Positions 1 through 5,861 of a stretch of DNA of 5,861 nucleotides are shown here, piece after piece. The notes below the pieces were generated by a model that did not search any database, had not been told where the DNA came from, and worked only from the letters and a program-made list of their open reading frames with translations. The stretch is taken from NCBI GenBank assembly GCA_029865675.1, contig JARXAU010000186.1, positions 1-5,861 of the forward strand. The letters run 5' to 3'. Within the stretch, counting starts at the first letter, position 1. Each line of letters opens with the position of its first letter. The stretch comes from Rhodoferax sp. GTDB lineage: Bacteria > Pseudomonadota > Gammaproteobacteria > Burkholderiales > Burkholderiaceae_C. A program made the translations under genes and the position numbers.

Positions 1-809
1 GTGCCGGACAGACCCATGCGTGCTACAGCCCATTTGACAGGGATGGGGTTGGATTCGACAAAAAGGCCTTTGTGCAGCGGCAGCAATTGCAATTGGAGTT
101 CCATTGCCTTGCGCACATCGCCCCCGATGGCCGCTTTGCAAAGCTCATGCATGAGCGCTGGTGCCACGTTGGCGGTGACGCTGACGTTGCCGTGACCACC
201 GCACAGCATCAAAGCCACTGCGGTGGGATCGTCGCCTGAATAGATGGAGAAGCCCGCTGGCGCGTCCTTGATCAGCCATTGCGCACGTTCAATATTGCCG
301 GTAGCTTCCTTGATACCTACGATGCCCGGAACACGCGCCAGCCGCATGACCGTGTCATGTGCCATATCGGCCACCGAGCGGCCGGGCACGTTGTACAAGA
401 CGACCGGCAGATCAACTGACTCGGCAATGGCTTTGAAGTGTTGGTACTGACCTTCTTGCGTGGGTTTGTTGTAGTAAGGCACCACTTGCAACTGGCAGTC
501 CGCGCCCACTTTTTTGGCAAAGTGCGCCAGCTCAATCGCCTCTTTCGTGGAATTGGCACCGCAGCCGGCCATGATGGGCACGCGGCCTGCGGCTTGTTCT
601 ACCGAGACGCGGATGATTTCGCAGTGCTCTTCTACGCTCACCGTGGGCGATTCGCCAGTGGTACCCACGACCCCGATGCAGTCGGTGCCTTGTGCAATAT
701 GCCAGTCAATCAGGCGGCGCAGGCTGGGGTAGTCGATCGCACCCTCCTCCAGCATCGGGGTCACGAGTGCGACGATGCTGCCCCGTATCGGATGGGTTGA
801 AAGGTTCAT
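1..809 (-). CDS. dapA: 4-hydroxy-tetrahydrodipicolinate synthase DapA (3'-truncated by window edge)
   Basis: This cytosolic class I aldolase condenses pyruvate with aspartate semialdehyde, the first committed step towards diaminopimelate and lysine. I translated 269 codons from the ATG at 809-807; the frame stays open to the left edge, so roughly the last 20-25 residues are missing compared with the about 292-residue E. coli enzyme. Family motifs appear in order: GTTGE at 49-53 (T50, T51), PYYNKP at 111-116, LYNVPGR at 138-144 (catalytic Y139, substrate-binding R144), GIKEATG at 165-171 (Schiff-base K167), SGDD at 191-194 and GGHGNVSVTAN at 204-214. Aligned by eye with E. coli DapA, the lysine-site residues H56 and E84 correspond to H62 and E90, so feedback inhibition is plausible, although E. 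coli H53 is V59 here. The gene starts 16 nt after the methyltransferase stop and has no clear Shine-Dalgarno. A weak -10-like TAAAAT at 837-842 (minus strand) has no recognisable -35. Identity is near certain. Confidence 0.97.
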   Translation of the reverse strand, partial: MNLSTHPIRGSIVALVTPMLEEGAIDYPSLRRLIDWHIAQGTDCIGVVGTTGESPTVSVEEHCEIIRVSVEQAAGRVPIMAGCGANSTKEAIELAHFAKKVGADCQLQVVPYYNKPTQEGQYQHFKAIAESVDLPVVLYNVPGRSVADMAHDTVMRLARVPGIVGIKEATGNIERAQWLIKDAPAGFSIYSGDDPTAVALMLCGGHGNVSVTANVAPALMHELCKAAIGGDVRKAMELQLQLLPLHKGLFVESNPIPVKWAVARMGLSG

Positions 810-825
810 GGCAGAGTGCACTTGG

Positions 826-1449
826 TTAAAGCTCAGATTTTAACGAGAGAGGATAGCGCGGGGGCGGCTGCCCGACCCCGTTTACCTCTGCTTTGCGCAC
901 TGCAGCGATGCGCTGCACAAAGCGGTCGGGTGCTTGCAGTGTGCCGTTTTCATAGGCTACGGTATGAAAGTCGGCGCAGGCGCGCCACAGTTCGCCGCTC
1001 TGTAGCAAAAAATCGGGCCGACCGGGGCGGCCTACGGTTTCATTGCCGCTGGCAAAGGTTTCATAAATCAAAACGCCTCCCGGGGCAACGCTGTCCAAGA
1101 TGCGAGGCATTAGCGGGCGCCATAGGTAGTTGGTGACCACCACCACCCCAAATTGGCGCACCGTTGCTGAGGTGGCCTCGGTCGTAATGAATGGCCAGGG
1201 CCCAGATTCAATGTCGGCGGTGATCAGTTCGGCACTGGGCACGCGCGCTAGCGCTGGGCGCGTGTCGCGATCGACACCGGTGACGGCGTGGCCGCGCTGT
1301 GCAAACCATTGCAGATGGCGTCCGCCGCCGCAGGCTACATCCAGCACCGTGGCGTCCGGCGCAGCCAGATGCGACCAGCGCGCCACCCAAGGCGACGGTT
1401 CGTCTGTGCAACTGGCATGCATGGGTTGCGGCTTATCGAGGTTTGACAT
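826..1449 (-). CDS. class I SAM-dependent methyltransferase, substrate unknown
   Basis: The 207-residue product has a compact Rossmann-type methyltransferase fold and probably acts in the cytosol. Motif I (SAM-binding loop) is VLDVACGGGR at 35-44. It is followed by the strand VTGVD at 56-60, whose D60 is placed to bind the SAM ribose. The strand FGVVVVTNYLWRPL at 100-113 corresponds to motif IV, and APGGVLIYETFASGNE at 122-137 is the usual post-motif strand. A later segment, GRPGRPDFLLQSGEL (140-154), resembles a proteobacterial group annotated only as methyltransferase and distantly related to the TehB/UbiE-like superfamily. The substrate cannot be read from the sequence. The ATG at 1449 lies inside the end of the SDR gene, giving a 17-nt overlap that suggests translational coupling. 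M10 is an alternative start, since conservation should begin near W21. The 16-nt gap to dapA suggests co-transcription. Confidence 0.88.
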   Translation of the reverse strand: MSNLDKPQPMHASCTDEPSPWVARWSHLAAPDATVLDVACGGGRHLQWFAQRGHAVTGVDRDTRPALARVPSAELITADIESGPWPFITTEATSATVRQFGVVVVTNYLWRPLMPRILDSVAPGGVLIYETFASGNETVGRPGRPDFLLQSGELWRACADFHTVAYENGTLQAPDRFVQRIAAVRKAEVNGVGQPPPRYPLSLKSEL

Positions 1450-2263
1450 CGTCTTTCAAAGCATTGAGCGCCATGCGCTCGACGGCGGCGGGCCAAATCA
1501 ACTTTAAAAAACGCCCGAGTTTGCCGCTGCGCGTCATGACCACTTCACGCACACGCCGATCCATGCCGTCCAAGATCAGCGCGGCGCATTCTTGCACCCC
1601 CATGGCTTTGTCCTCTTTGAGGCCGCTTGACCCTGCGGCTTGACCTGCTGCATTGAGTCCGTGGCTACGGATGTTGGTCAAAACGACGCCCGGATAGGCC
1701 GTGGTCACGCTGATCCCGGCGCTGTGCAACTCTGCGCGCAGCGCTTCAAAAAAACCTGTCATCGCGAATTTGGAGGCGCTGTAGGCGGTTCGCCCAGGCA
1801 CGCCGATCAAGCCGGCCAAGGAAGACACCGCCACAATCCGGCCCCGGCTGGCCTGCAGGTAGGGCAGGGCGGCGTGGGTGCACCAGACGCTGCCCCAGAG
1901 GTTGATGCGCATCAGCCGCTCGTACCACTGCAAGTCGTCGGCCTTGACTTCGGCAAACAAAGCCTGTGCCGAAATACCTGCGTTATTGATCAAGGCGTCT
2001 ATCCGCCCATAGGCGCTCACGGTGGCCTCAATGAGCGCCTGGCACTGCGCTTGAACGGACACGTCGGTCGGTACCGTGAGGCAGTTCGCACCCATGGCGC
2101 GGCATTGCTTAGCCACCGCCTCCAAGTGTGCGGCGGTACGCGCAGACAGCACCAGCGCCACCCCATGACCATAGGTTTTTGCCAGTTGCCGGGCCATTTC
2201 TGCCCCGATGCCGTCGGACGCGCCGGTAATGACAATGACTTGTGGTGCGTGTTCGTTGGTCAT
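1433..2263 (-). CDS. short-chain dehydrogenase/reductase (SDR), classical type
   Basis: The 276-residue product is a full-length classical SDR oxidoreductase using NAD(P)(H). The cofactor motif TGASDGIG is at 13-20. SAR at 40-42 places R42 just after strand beta-2, which usually indicates NADP(H) preference. D67 in the PTDVS segment should contact adenine, and NNAG is at 93-96. The catalytic tetrad is visible as N121, S148 (in VSSLAG), Y161 and K165 (YSASK), followed by YPG at 189-191. The roughly 60-residue C-terminal extension (about 215-276) is basic and moderately hydrophobic, as in SDRs that associate with membranes or act on lipids or steroids, but no clear transmembrane segment is evident. 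The substrate is unknown. The ATG at 2263 has no obvious ribosome-binding site. The 60-nt gap upstream (2264-2323) is the widest in this minus-strand run and shows no clear hairpin terminator or promoter. The stop codon lies within the methyltransferase gene. Confidence 0.92.
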   Translation of the reverse strand: MTNEHAPQVIVITGASDGIGAEMARQLAKTYGHGVALVLSARTAAHLEAVAKQCRAMGANCLTVPTDVSVQAQCQALIEATVSAYGRIDALINNAGISAQALFAEVKADDLQWYERLMRINLWGSVWCTHAALPYLQASRGRIVAVSSLAGLIGVPGRTAYSASKFAMTGFFEALRAELHSAGISVTTAYPGVVLTNIRSHGLNAAGQAAGSSGLKEDKAMGVQECAALILDGMDRRVREVVMTRSGKLGRFLKLIWPAAVERMALNALKDDVKPR

Positions 2264-2323
2264 TTGGAAATCTGGATTTACTTCAAAAAGTGGGGGGATG
2301 CGACGGGCCGGTCGAATCGAAGG

Positions 2324-2497
2324 TCAGAAACAGGTCCAAAGCTGGTTGGCCAGCTGCACCACAAAGTCGGGGTGGCCGTACAGGCTGAGCACTGCCACCA
2401 GCACAAGCATCGCCGCCAACCATCGCGCGGAGCTGGCTATGGCGCTGAGCGAGACGCCCCATGCGGGGCGGATTTCTGAATTGGCAGGATGAGGCAT
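2324..2497 (-). CDS. small single-pass membrane protein, 57 aa, function unknown
   Basis: This 57-residue reading frame starts 4 nt after the transporter stop codon. It has a polar N-terminus (MPHPANSEIR), one hydrophobic segment at about 27-41 (WLAAMLVLVAVLSLYG preceded by R25), then HPDFVVQLANQLWTCF to the end. R25 before the hydrophobic stretch suggests an N-in, C-out single-pass inner-membrane protein. I prefer the ATG at 2497 because a GGAG lies 9 nt upstream in the end of the transporter gene; a longer 73-residue version from 2545 would overlap that gene by 44 nt. The start spacing, the ribosome-binding site and a hydrophobic stretch ended by a patterned C-terminus favour a real gene. 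I do not recognise a named family. The position suggests co-translation with the transporter, but no functional link can be shown. Confidence 0.6.
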   Translation of the reverse strand: MPHPANSEIRPAWGVSLSAIASSARWLAAMLVLVAVLSLYGHPDFVVQLANQLWTCF

Positions 2498-2501
2498 GGT
2501 T

Positions 2502-3746
2502 TCAGACTCCAACGGCGCTGGGCTCCATGCCTTTGTTGCGCGCAATCGCCGTCTCTTTAACCGGCAAGTTGATCAAGCCCGCAAACACACCCAAGGCGAT
2601 GGCGATGTACCAAACCACATCGTAGTTTCCGGTGCGGTCGTACAAAAAGCCGCCAAGCCAGACACCCAAAAACGAGCCAATCTGGTGGCTCAGGAACACA
2701 AAGCCGCCCAGCATTGAGAGATGGGCGACACCAAAAATTTGAGCGATGGCCGCGTTGGTGGCAGGGACCGTTGACAGCCACAACAACCCCATCACGGCGG
2801 AGAAAATGTAAACACTGGCGGGCGACAGTGGCGCCCAGATGAAGAGGCCGATGACCACTGCACGCGCGAAGTAGATAAACGCCAAGATATGCCGCTTTTG
2901 CATTCGCTGTCCCAGTACCCCCGAAATATAGGTGCCAAACACATTGAACAGCCCAATGAGCGCTAGCGCATAACTGGCCACTTGCGGCGAGAGTCCGTTG
3001 TCTTTCAGGTAACTGGGCATGTGCACGCCGATGAAAACCACCTGAAAGCCACACACAAAGTAACCCGCCATGAGCAACTGGAAGCTGCGGTATCGGAAGG
3101 CCTCCGTGAACGCCTGAAAAATAGTCTGCTCGCGCCGCACAGGCGCCTGGCCTCTGGCAAAACTGGGTTCGCGTAAGCCCCAGGCCACGGGTATTACCAG
3201 CAGCGCCGCAAAGCCCAGTGCCGTAAGTGCGTCTTGCCAGCCCAGGCTGGAGATGAGTTGCCCTTCGATCGGCACCATCAAAAACTGACCAAACGAGCCC
3301 GCCGCCGCCGCCACGCCCATGGCCCAAGAACGGCGCTCGGCGGGCATATTGCGCCCGATCACGCCGTACACCACTGCGTAGGTGGTCCCGGCTTGGGCCA
3401 CGCCAATCAACACACCGGCAGACAGCATCAGCACCAGCGGCGTGGATGCCTGCGCCATGCCCATCAAGCCCAAGGCATAGAGCAGGGCGCCGCCAATGAT
3501 CACGCGAAAAGCGCCAAACCGGTCGGCCACCATGCCAGCAAAAATTCCGGCGATGCCCCAGGTAATGTTTTGAATCGCCATCGCAAAAGCAAAGGTCTCG
3601 CGGGTCCAACCGTGGGCTTGGGTCAGCGGCTGCATCCACAAGCCAAAACCGTGGCGAATGCCCATGGACATGGTCACCACAGCAGCGCCACAGACCAGCA
3701 CTTGCAACGTTGAGAGCGCCGGCGGGTTGTTAAGTCGGTTTTCCAT
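2502..3746 (-). CDS. MFS transporter, monocarboxylate/OFA-like
   Basis: The 414-residue product is a full-length major facilitator superfamily carrier of the inner membrane. Hydrophobic segments fit the usual twelve helices: helix 1 at about 13-35, two six-helix halves, and a charged cytoplasmic loop at about 191-220 (REPSFARGQAPVRREQ). Signature motif A between helices 2 and 3 is GMVADRFGAFR at 71-81, with D75 and R76 present; a degenerate second copy, GVLGQRMQKRH, is at 276-286 in the second half. The N-terminal pattern MSMGIRHGFGLWMQP (26-40) resembles proteobacterial carriers related to the oxalate/formate and monocarboxylate group, so a small organic acid is a reasonable guess, but efflux of another compound cannot be excluded. 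The ATG at 3746 is preferred because it sits just before helix 1. It has no strong Shine-Dalgarno. It is the first gene of the minus-strand run and is divergent from parE, with 74 nt between them containing a LexA-type operator. Confidence 0.92.
   Translation of the reverse strand: MENRLNNPPALSTLQVLVCGAAVVTMSMGIRHGFGLWMQPLTQAHGWTRETFAFAMAIQNITWGIAGIFAGMVADRFGAFRVIIGGALLYALGLMGMAQASTPLVLMLSAGVLIGVAQAGTTYAVVYGVIGRNMPAERRSWAMGVAAAAGSFGQFLMVPIEGQLISSLGWQDALTALGFAALLVIPVAWGLREPSFARGQAPVRREQTIFQAFTEAFRYRSFQLLMAGYFVCGFQVVFIGVHMPSYLKDNGLSPQVASYALALIGLFNVFGTYISGVLGQRMQKRHILAFIYFARAVVIGLFIWAPLSPASVYIFSAVMGLLWLSTVPATNAAIAQIFGVAHLSMLGGFVFLSHQIGSFLGVWLGGFLYDRTGNYDVVWYIAIALGVFAGLINLPVKETAIARNKGMEPSAVGV
2507..2510 (-). 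promoter_or_regulatory. ribosome-binding site for the 57-aa membrane protein
   Basis: On the minus strand GGAG (within GGAGTCTGA) lies 9 nt upstream of the ATG at 2497 and overlaps the last codons of the transporter gene. It is the clearest Shine-Dalgarno among the starts in this window and decides between the 57-residue and 73-residue versions of the small gene. Confidence 0.55.
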
Positions 3747-3752
3747 GCTCTG

Positions 3753-3758
3753 AATATA
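3753..3758 (-). promoter_or_regulatory. candidate -10 element for the MFS transporter gene
   Basis: Read on the minus strand these bases are TATATT, five of six matches to TATAAT. The expected transcription start would fall on or next to the ATG at 3746, giving an almost leaderless message. At 17-nt spacing the -35 position (3776-3781) reads GTAAAA, a poor match that lies inside the LexA-type operator. This is a weak prediction from one hexamer in AT-rich intergenic DNA. Confidence 0.35.
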
Positions 3759-3769
3759 GCCAATAGCAA

Positions 3770-3789
3770 AACTGTTTTTACGTACAGTA
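3770..3789. promoter_or_regulatory. putative LexA-binding SOS box (CTGT-N8-ACAG)
   Basis: The core CTGT (3772-3775) and ACAG (3784-3787) are separated by exactly 8 nt, as in the LexA consensus of E. coli and many beta- and gammaproteobacteria. The flanks add to this: A at 3771 and TA at 3788-3789 match the 20-nt consensus, so only the outermost left base (A for T) and about half of the variable AT spacer differ. The perfect inverted repeat is ACTGT/ACAGT. The site is in the 74-nt divergent intergenic region, about 25 nt from the transporter ATG and 33 nt from the parE ATG, and covers the expected -35 regions of both genes. LexA bound there could repress one or both. The match is read from sequence; LexA binding is inferred, and another dimeric repressor could use the same palindrome. 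Confidence 0.6.
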
Positions 3790-3806
3790 GATATTTTCAG
3801 CCCGTC

Positions 3807-3812
3807 TACAAT
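3807..3812 (+). promoter_or_regulatory. candidate -10 element for parE (TACAAT)
   Basis: TACAAT matches the sigma-70 -10 consensus at five of six positions. Its end is 8 nt before the parE ATG at 3821, so transcription would begin at about 3819 and leave a leader of only a few nucleotides. The -35 position at 17-nt spacing (3784-3789) reads ACAGTA, a poor match that is the right arm of the LexA-type palindrome. No Shine-Dalgarno precedes the ATG, which agrees with leaderless or near-leaderless translation but does not prove it. Confidence 0.45.
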
Positions 3813-3820
3813 CTTGCGCT

Positions 3821-5809
3821 ATGCCCGTGAAACCCCTCCCCACCCCCGCCGCCCTCGGCGCGTACTCCGAAGGCTCCATCCGCGTCCTCAAGGGCCTGGA
3901 GCCTGTCAAGCAGCGCCCGGGCATGTACACCCGCACCGACAACCCGCTGCACGTTATCCAAGAGGTGCTGGACAACGCCGCCGATGAGGCGCTGGCAGGC
4001 CATGGCAAGAAAATTAAGGTTGCTTTGAACGCCGACGGCTCGGTCACCGTGGACGACGATGGTCGGGGCATTCCTTTTGGCATGCACCCGGAAGAAAAAG
4101 CGCCGGTGATTGAGCTGGTGTTCACCCGCCTGCACGCCGGGGGCAAGTTTGACAAGGGCAAGGGCGGCGCCTACAGCTTCTCGGGCGGCCTGCACGGCGT
4201 GGGCGTGAGCGTGACCAACGCCCTGGGCAAGCGCCTGGAGGCCACCAGCTACCGCGAAGGCTCGGTGGCGCGCATTGTGTTTGAGGGCGGCGACGTGACC
4301 GATGCTTTGCAGGTGCGCAAGGCTGCGGACGGCGACCGCAAGACCGGCACCTCGGTGCGCGTGTGGCCCGACCCGAAATATTTTGAATCTGTTGCGCTGC
4401 CCATGGCCGAGCTGGCGCACCTGCTGCGCAGCAAGGCGGTGCTCATGCCCGGCGTCACTGTGTCGCTTTGGAACGAAAAAACCAAAGACACCCAAACCTG
4501 GCTCTACAAGGGCGGCCTGGGTGACTACCTGATGCAGTCGCTGGCGGGCGAGCCGGTGATTCCATTGTTCAGCGGTGAAGGCTTTGCCGATGCCCAGCAC
4601 GACAGTTTTGCCGAAGGCGAGGGCGCGCAGTGGTGCGTGGCCTTTACCGAAGACGGCGCCTGCCTGCGCGAGAGCTACGTCAACCTGATTCCCACCAGCG
4701 CTGGGGGAACGCACGAAAGCGGTCTGCGCGACGGCCTGTTTACGGCGGTCAAAAGCTTTATCGACCTGCACAGCCTGCTGCCCAAGGGCGTCAAGCTCAT
4801 GCCCGAGGACGTGTTTGCCCGCGCCAGCTACGTGCTGTCGGCCAAGGTGCTGGACCCGCAGTTCCAGGGCCAGATCAAGGAACGGCTCAACTCGCGGGAT
4901 GCGGTGCGCCTGGTGTCTAGCTTTGTGCGCCCGGCGCTGGAGCTGTGGCTTAACCAGCACGTGGACTATGGCAAAAAGCTCGCCGAGCTGGCCATCAAAG
5001 CCGCGCAAACCCGCCAGCGCGCGGGCCAAAAAGTAGAGAAACGCAAAAGTTCGGGCGTTGCGGTGCTGCCCGGCAAGCTGACCGACTGCGAAAGCCGCGA
5101 CCTCGCCTACAACGAGGTGTTTTTGGTGGAGGGCGATTCGGCCGGGGGCAGCGCCAAAATGGGCCGCGACAAGGAAAGCCAGGCCATATTGCCCCTGCGC
5201 GGCAAGGTGCTCAACACCTGGGAGGTGGACCGCGACCGCCTGTTTGCCAACACCGAAATCCACGATATTTCGGTGGCCATTGGCGTAGACCCGCACGGCC
5301 CCAACGACTCGCCGGACATGAGCGGCCTGCGCTACGGCAAGGTGTGCATCCTGAGCGACGCGGACGTGGACGGCTCACACATCCAGGTGCTGCTGCTGAC
5401 GCTGTTTTTCCGCCACTTCCCCAAATTGATAGAGACCGGCCATGTGTTTGTGGCCCGCCCCCCGCTGTTTCGGGTGGACGCACCGGCGCGCGGCAAAAAA
5501 CCTGCCTCCAAGGCCTATGCGTTGGACGAGGGCGAAATGAGCGCCATCCTGGACAAGCTGCGCAAAGAAGGCGTTCGCGAGGGCGCCTGGAGCATCAGCC
5601 GCTTCAAGGGCCTGGGCGAAATGAACGCTGAGCAGCTCTGGGACACCACTTTGAACCCCGACACCCGGCGGCTCTTGCCCGTGATGCTGGGCGACATTGA
5701 TTTCGGCCAGACGGAGGCGCTAATTACCAAGCTGATGGGCAAGGGCGAGGCGGCGGCGCGGCGCGAGCTGATGGAAATTCACGGGGACTCTGTTGAGATT
5801 GATGTTTGA
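3821..5809 (+). CDS. parE: DNA topoisomerase IV subunit B (ParE)
   Basis: ParE is the ATPase subunit of topoisomerase IV, which with ParC decatenates sister chromosomes and relaxes supercoils. The 662-residue product is complete. The GHKL ATPase domain comes first: QRPGMYT at 31-37, EVLDN at 48-52 (catalytic E48, Mg-binding N52), DDDGRGIP at 78-85 and the GGLHGVGVSVTNALG lid at 122-136. The transducer domain ends with the QTK loop, here Q351-I352-K353. The TOPRIM domain follows: EGDSAGG at 437-443 (E437), PLRGKVLNTWEV at 458-469 and DADVDGSH at 513-520 (metal-binding D513, D515), then SRFKGLGEMN at 593-602 and the C-terminus HGDSVEIDV. NTWEV followed by EIHDISVAIG, the length close to E. coli ParE (630 residues), and the absence of the long insert of E. 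coli GyrB favour ParE over GyrB. The ATG at 3821 lacks a Shine-Dalgarno. parC is not in the 52 nt that follow the stop. Confidence 0.97.
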   Translation: MPVKPLPTPAALGAYSEGSIRVLKGLEPVKQRPGMYTRTDNPLHVIQEVLDNAADEALAGHGKKIKVALNADGSVTVDDDGRGIPFGMHPEEKAPVIELVFTRLHAGGKFDKGKGGAYSFSGGLHGVGVSVTNALGKRLEATSYREGSVARIVFEGGDVTDALQVRKAADGDRKTGTSVRVWPDPKYFESVALPMAELAHLLRSKAVLMPGVTVSLWNEKTKDTQTWLYKGGLGDYLMQSLAGEPVIPLFSGEGFADAQHDSFAEGEGAQWCVAFTEDGACLRESYVNLIPTSAGGTHESGLRDGLFTAVKSFIDLHSLLPKGVKLMPEDVFARASYVLSAKVLDPQFQGQIKERLNSRDAVRLVSSFVRPALELWLNQHVDYGKKLAELAIKAAQTRQRAGQKVEKRKSSGVAVLPGKLTDCESRDLAYNEVFLVEGDSAGGSAKMGRDKESQAILPLRGKVLNTWEVDRDRLFANTEIHDISVAIGVDPHGPNDSPDMSGLRYGKVCILSDADVDGSHIQVLLLTLFFRHFPKLIETGHVFVARPPLFRVDAPARGKKPASKAYALDEGEMSAILDKLRKEGVREGAWSISRFKGLGEMNAEQLWDTTLNPDTRRLLPVMLGDIDFGQTEALITKLMGKGEAAARRELMEIHGDSVEIDV

Positions 5810-5861
5810 CTTTTTGCTCCATCGCCGGATGCGTTTACTTCCCTCGGGCACAGGACGGGGT

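Noticed and set aside
83..97. Short tandem repeat CAATTGCAATTG
   Set aside because: It only encodes QLQL within dapA on the opposite strand; two copies of a hexamer inside a conserved helix have no evident other role.
837..842. TAAAAT on the minus strand as a dapA promoter
   Set aside because: There is no recognisable -35 at 15-19 nt (that region is G/C-rich), and a single AT-rich hexamer near a gene end is weak evidence.
2264..2323. Possible terminator or promoter in the 60-nt gap before the SDR gene
   Set aside because: I found no GC-rich inverted repeat followed by T residues and no convincing -35/-10 pair, only a CTTTTTG stretch on the minus strand.
1640..2479. A 279-codon plus-strand frame opposite the SDR gene
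   Set aside because: It is antisense to an intact SDR with all catalytic motifs, shows no domain and has no ribosome-binding site.
2557..3639. A 360-codon minus-strand frame inside the MFS transporter gene
   Set aside because: It is a shifted frame of the same strand with unnatural composition (many G, R, C, H, W), whereas the 414-residue frame has clear MFS helices and motif A.
3806..5296. A 496-codon open frame on the minus strand opposite parE
   Set aside because: Its product is rich in H, A, R, Q and G, with no recognisable domain, and it runs antisense through the conserved ATPase and TOPRIM motifs of parE. Long antisense frames are expected opposite GC-rich codons.
5810..5861. Possible terminator or next gene after parE
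   Set aside because: The 52 nt contain no stable stem followed by a T-run and no start with a ribosome-binding site; the CTTTTTG just after the stop has no preceding hairpin outside the gene.

Overview
The window looks like a chromosomal segment from a betaproteobacterium. The protein flavour (ParE, DapA and a Burkholderiales-type MFS carrier) and the fairly high G+C suggest the family Comamonadaceae. That placement is inference from protein recognition, not from a database search. Most of the content is housekeeping or core metabolism. I see no insertion sequence, CRISPR array, prophage gene, tRNA or rRNA.

Layout. Positions 1-3746 hold five genes, all on the minus strand and read right to left: an MFS transporter (3746-2502), a 57-residue single-pass membrane protein (2497-2324), a short-chain dehydrogenase/reductase (2263-1433), a SAM-dependent methyltransferase (1449-826) and dapA, the first committed enzyme of lysine/diaminopimelate synthesis (809 to beyond the left edge). 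The spacing is tight: 4 nt between the transporter and the small protein, a 17-nt overlap between SDR and methyltransferase, and 16 nt before dapA. The one wider gap is 60 nt in front of the SDR gene, so the run may be one transcript or two. The products have no obvious common pathway.

Positions 3747-3820 are a 74-nt divergent intergenic region. To its right, parE (3821-5809, plus strand) encodes the complete ATPase/TOPRIM subunit of topoisomerase IV. The last 52 nt (5810-5861) show no gene or convincing terminator.

The most notable signal is in the divergent region: a near-perfect LexA-type SOS operator (CTGT-N8-ACAG, with matching T-A on one flank) between the two start codons. It lies where the -35 regions of both divergent promoters should be. 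The best -10 candidate on each side is so close to its ATG that the transcripts could be leaderless or nearly so, and neither gene has a good Shine-Dalgarno sequence. If real, this would put topoisomerase IV subunit E and/or the transporter cluster under DNA-damage control. This is a prediction from sequence only. I found no clearly novel multi-gene system.
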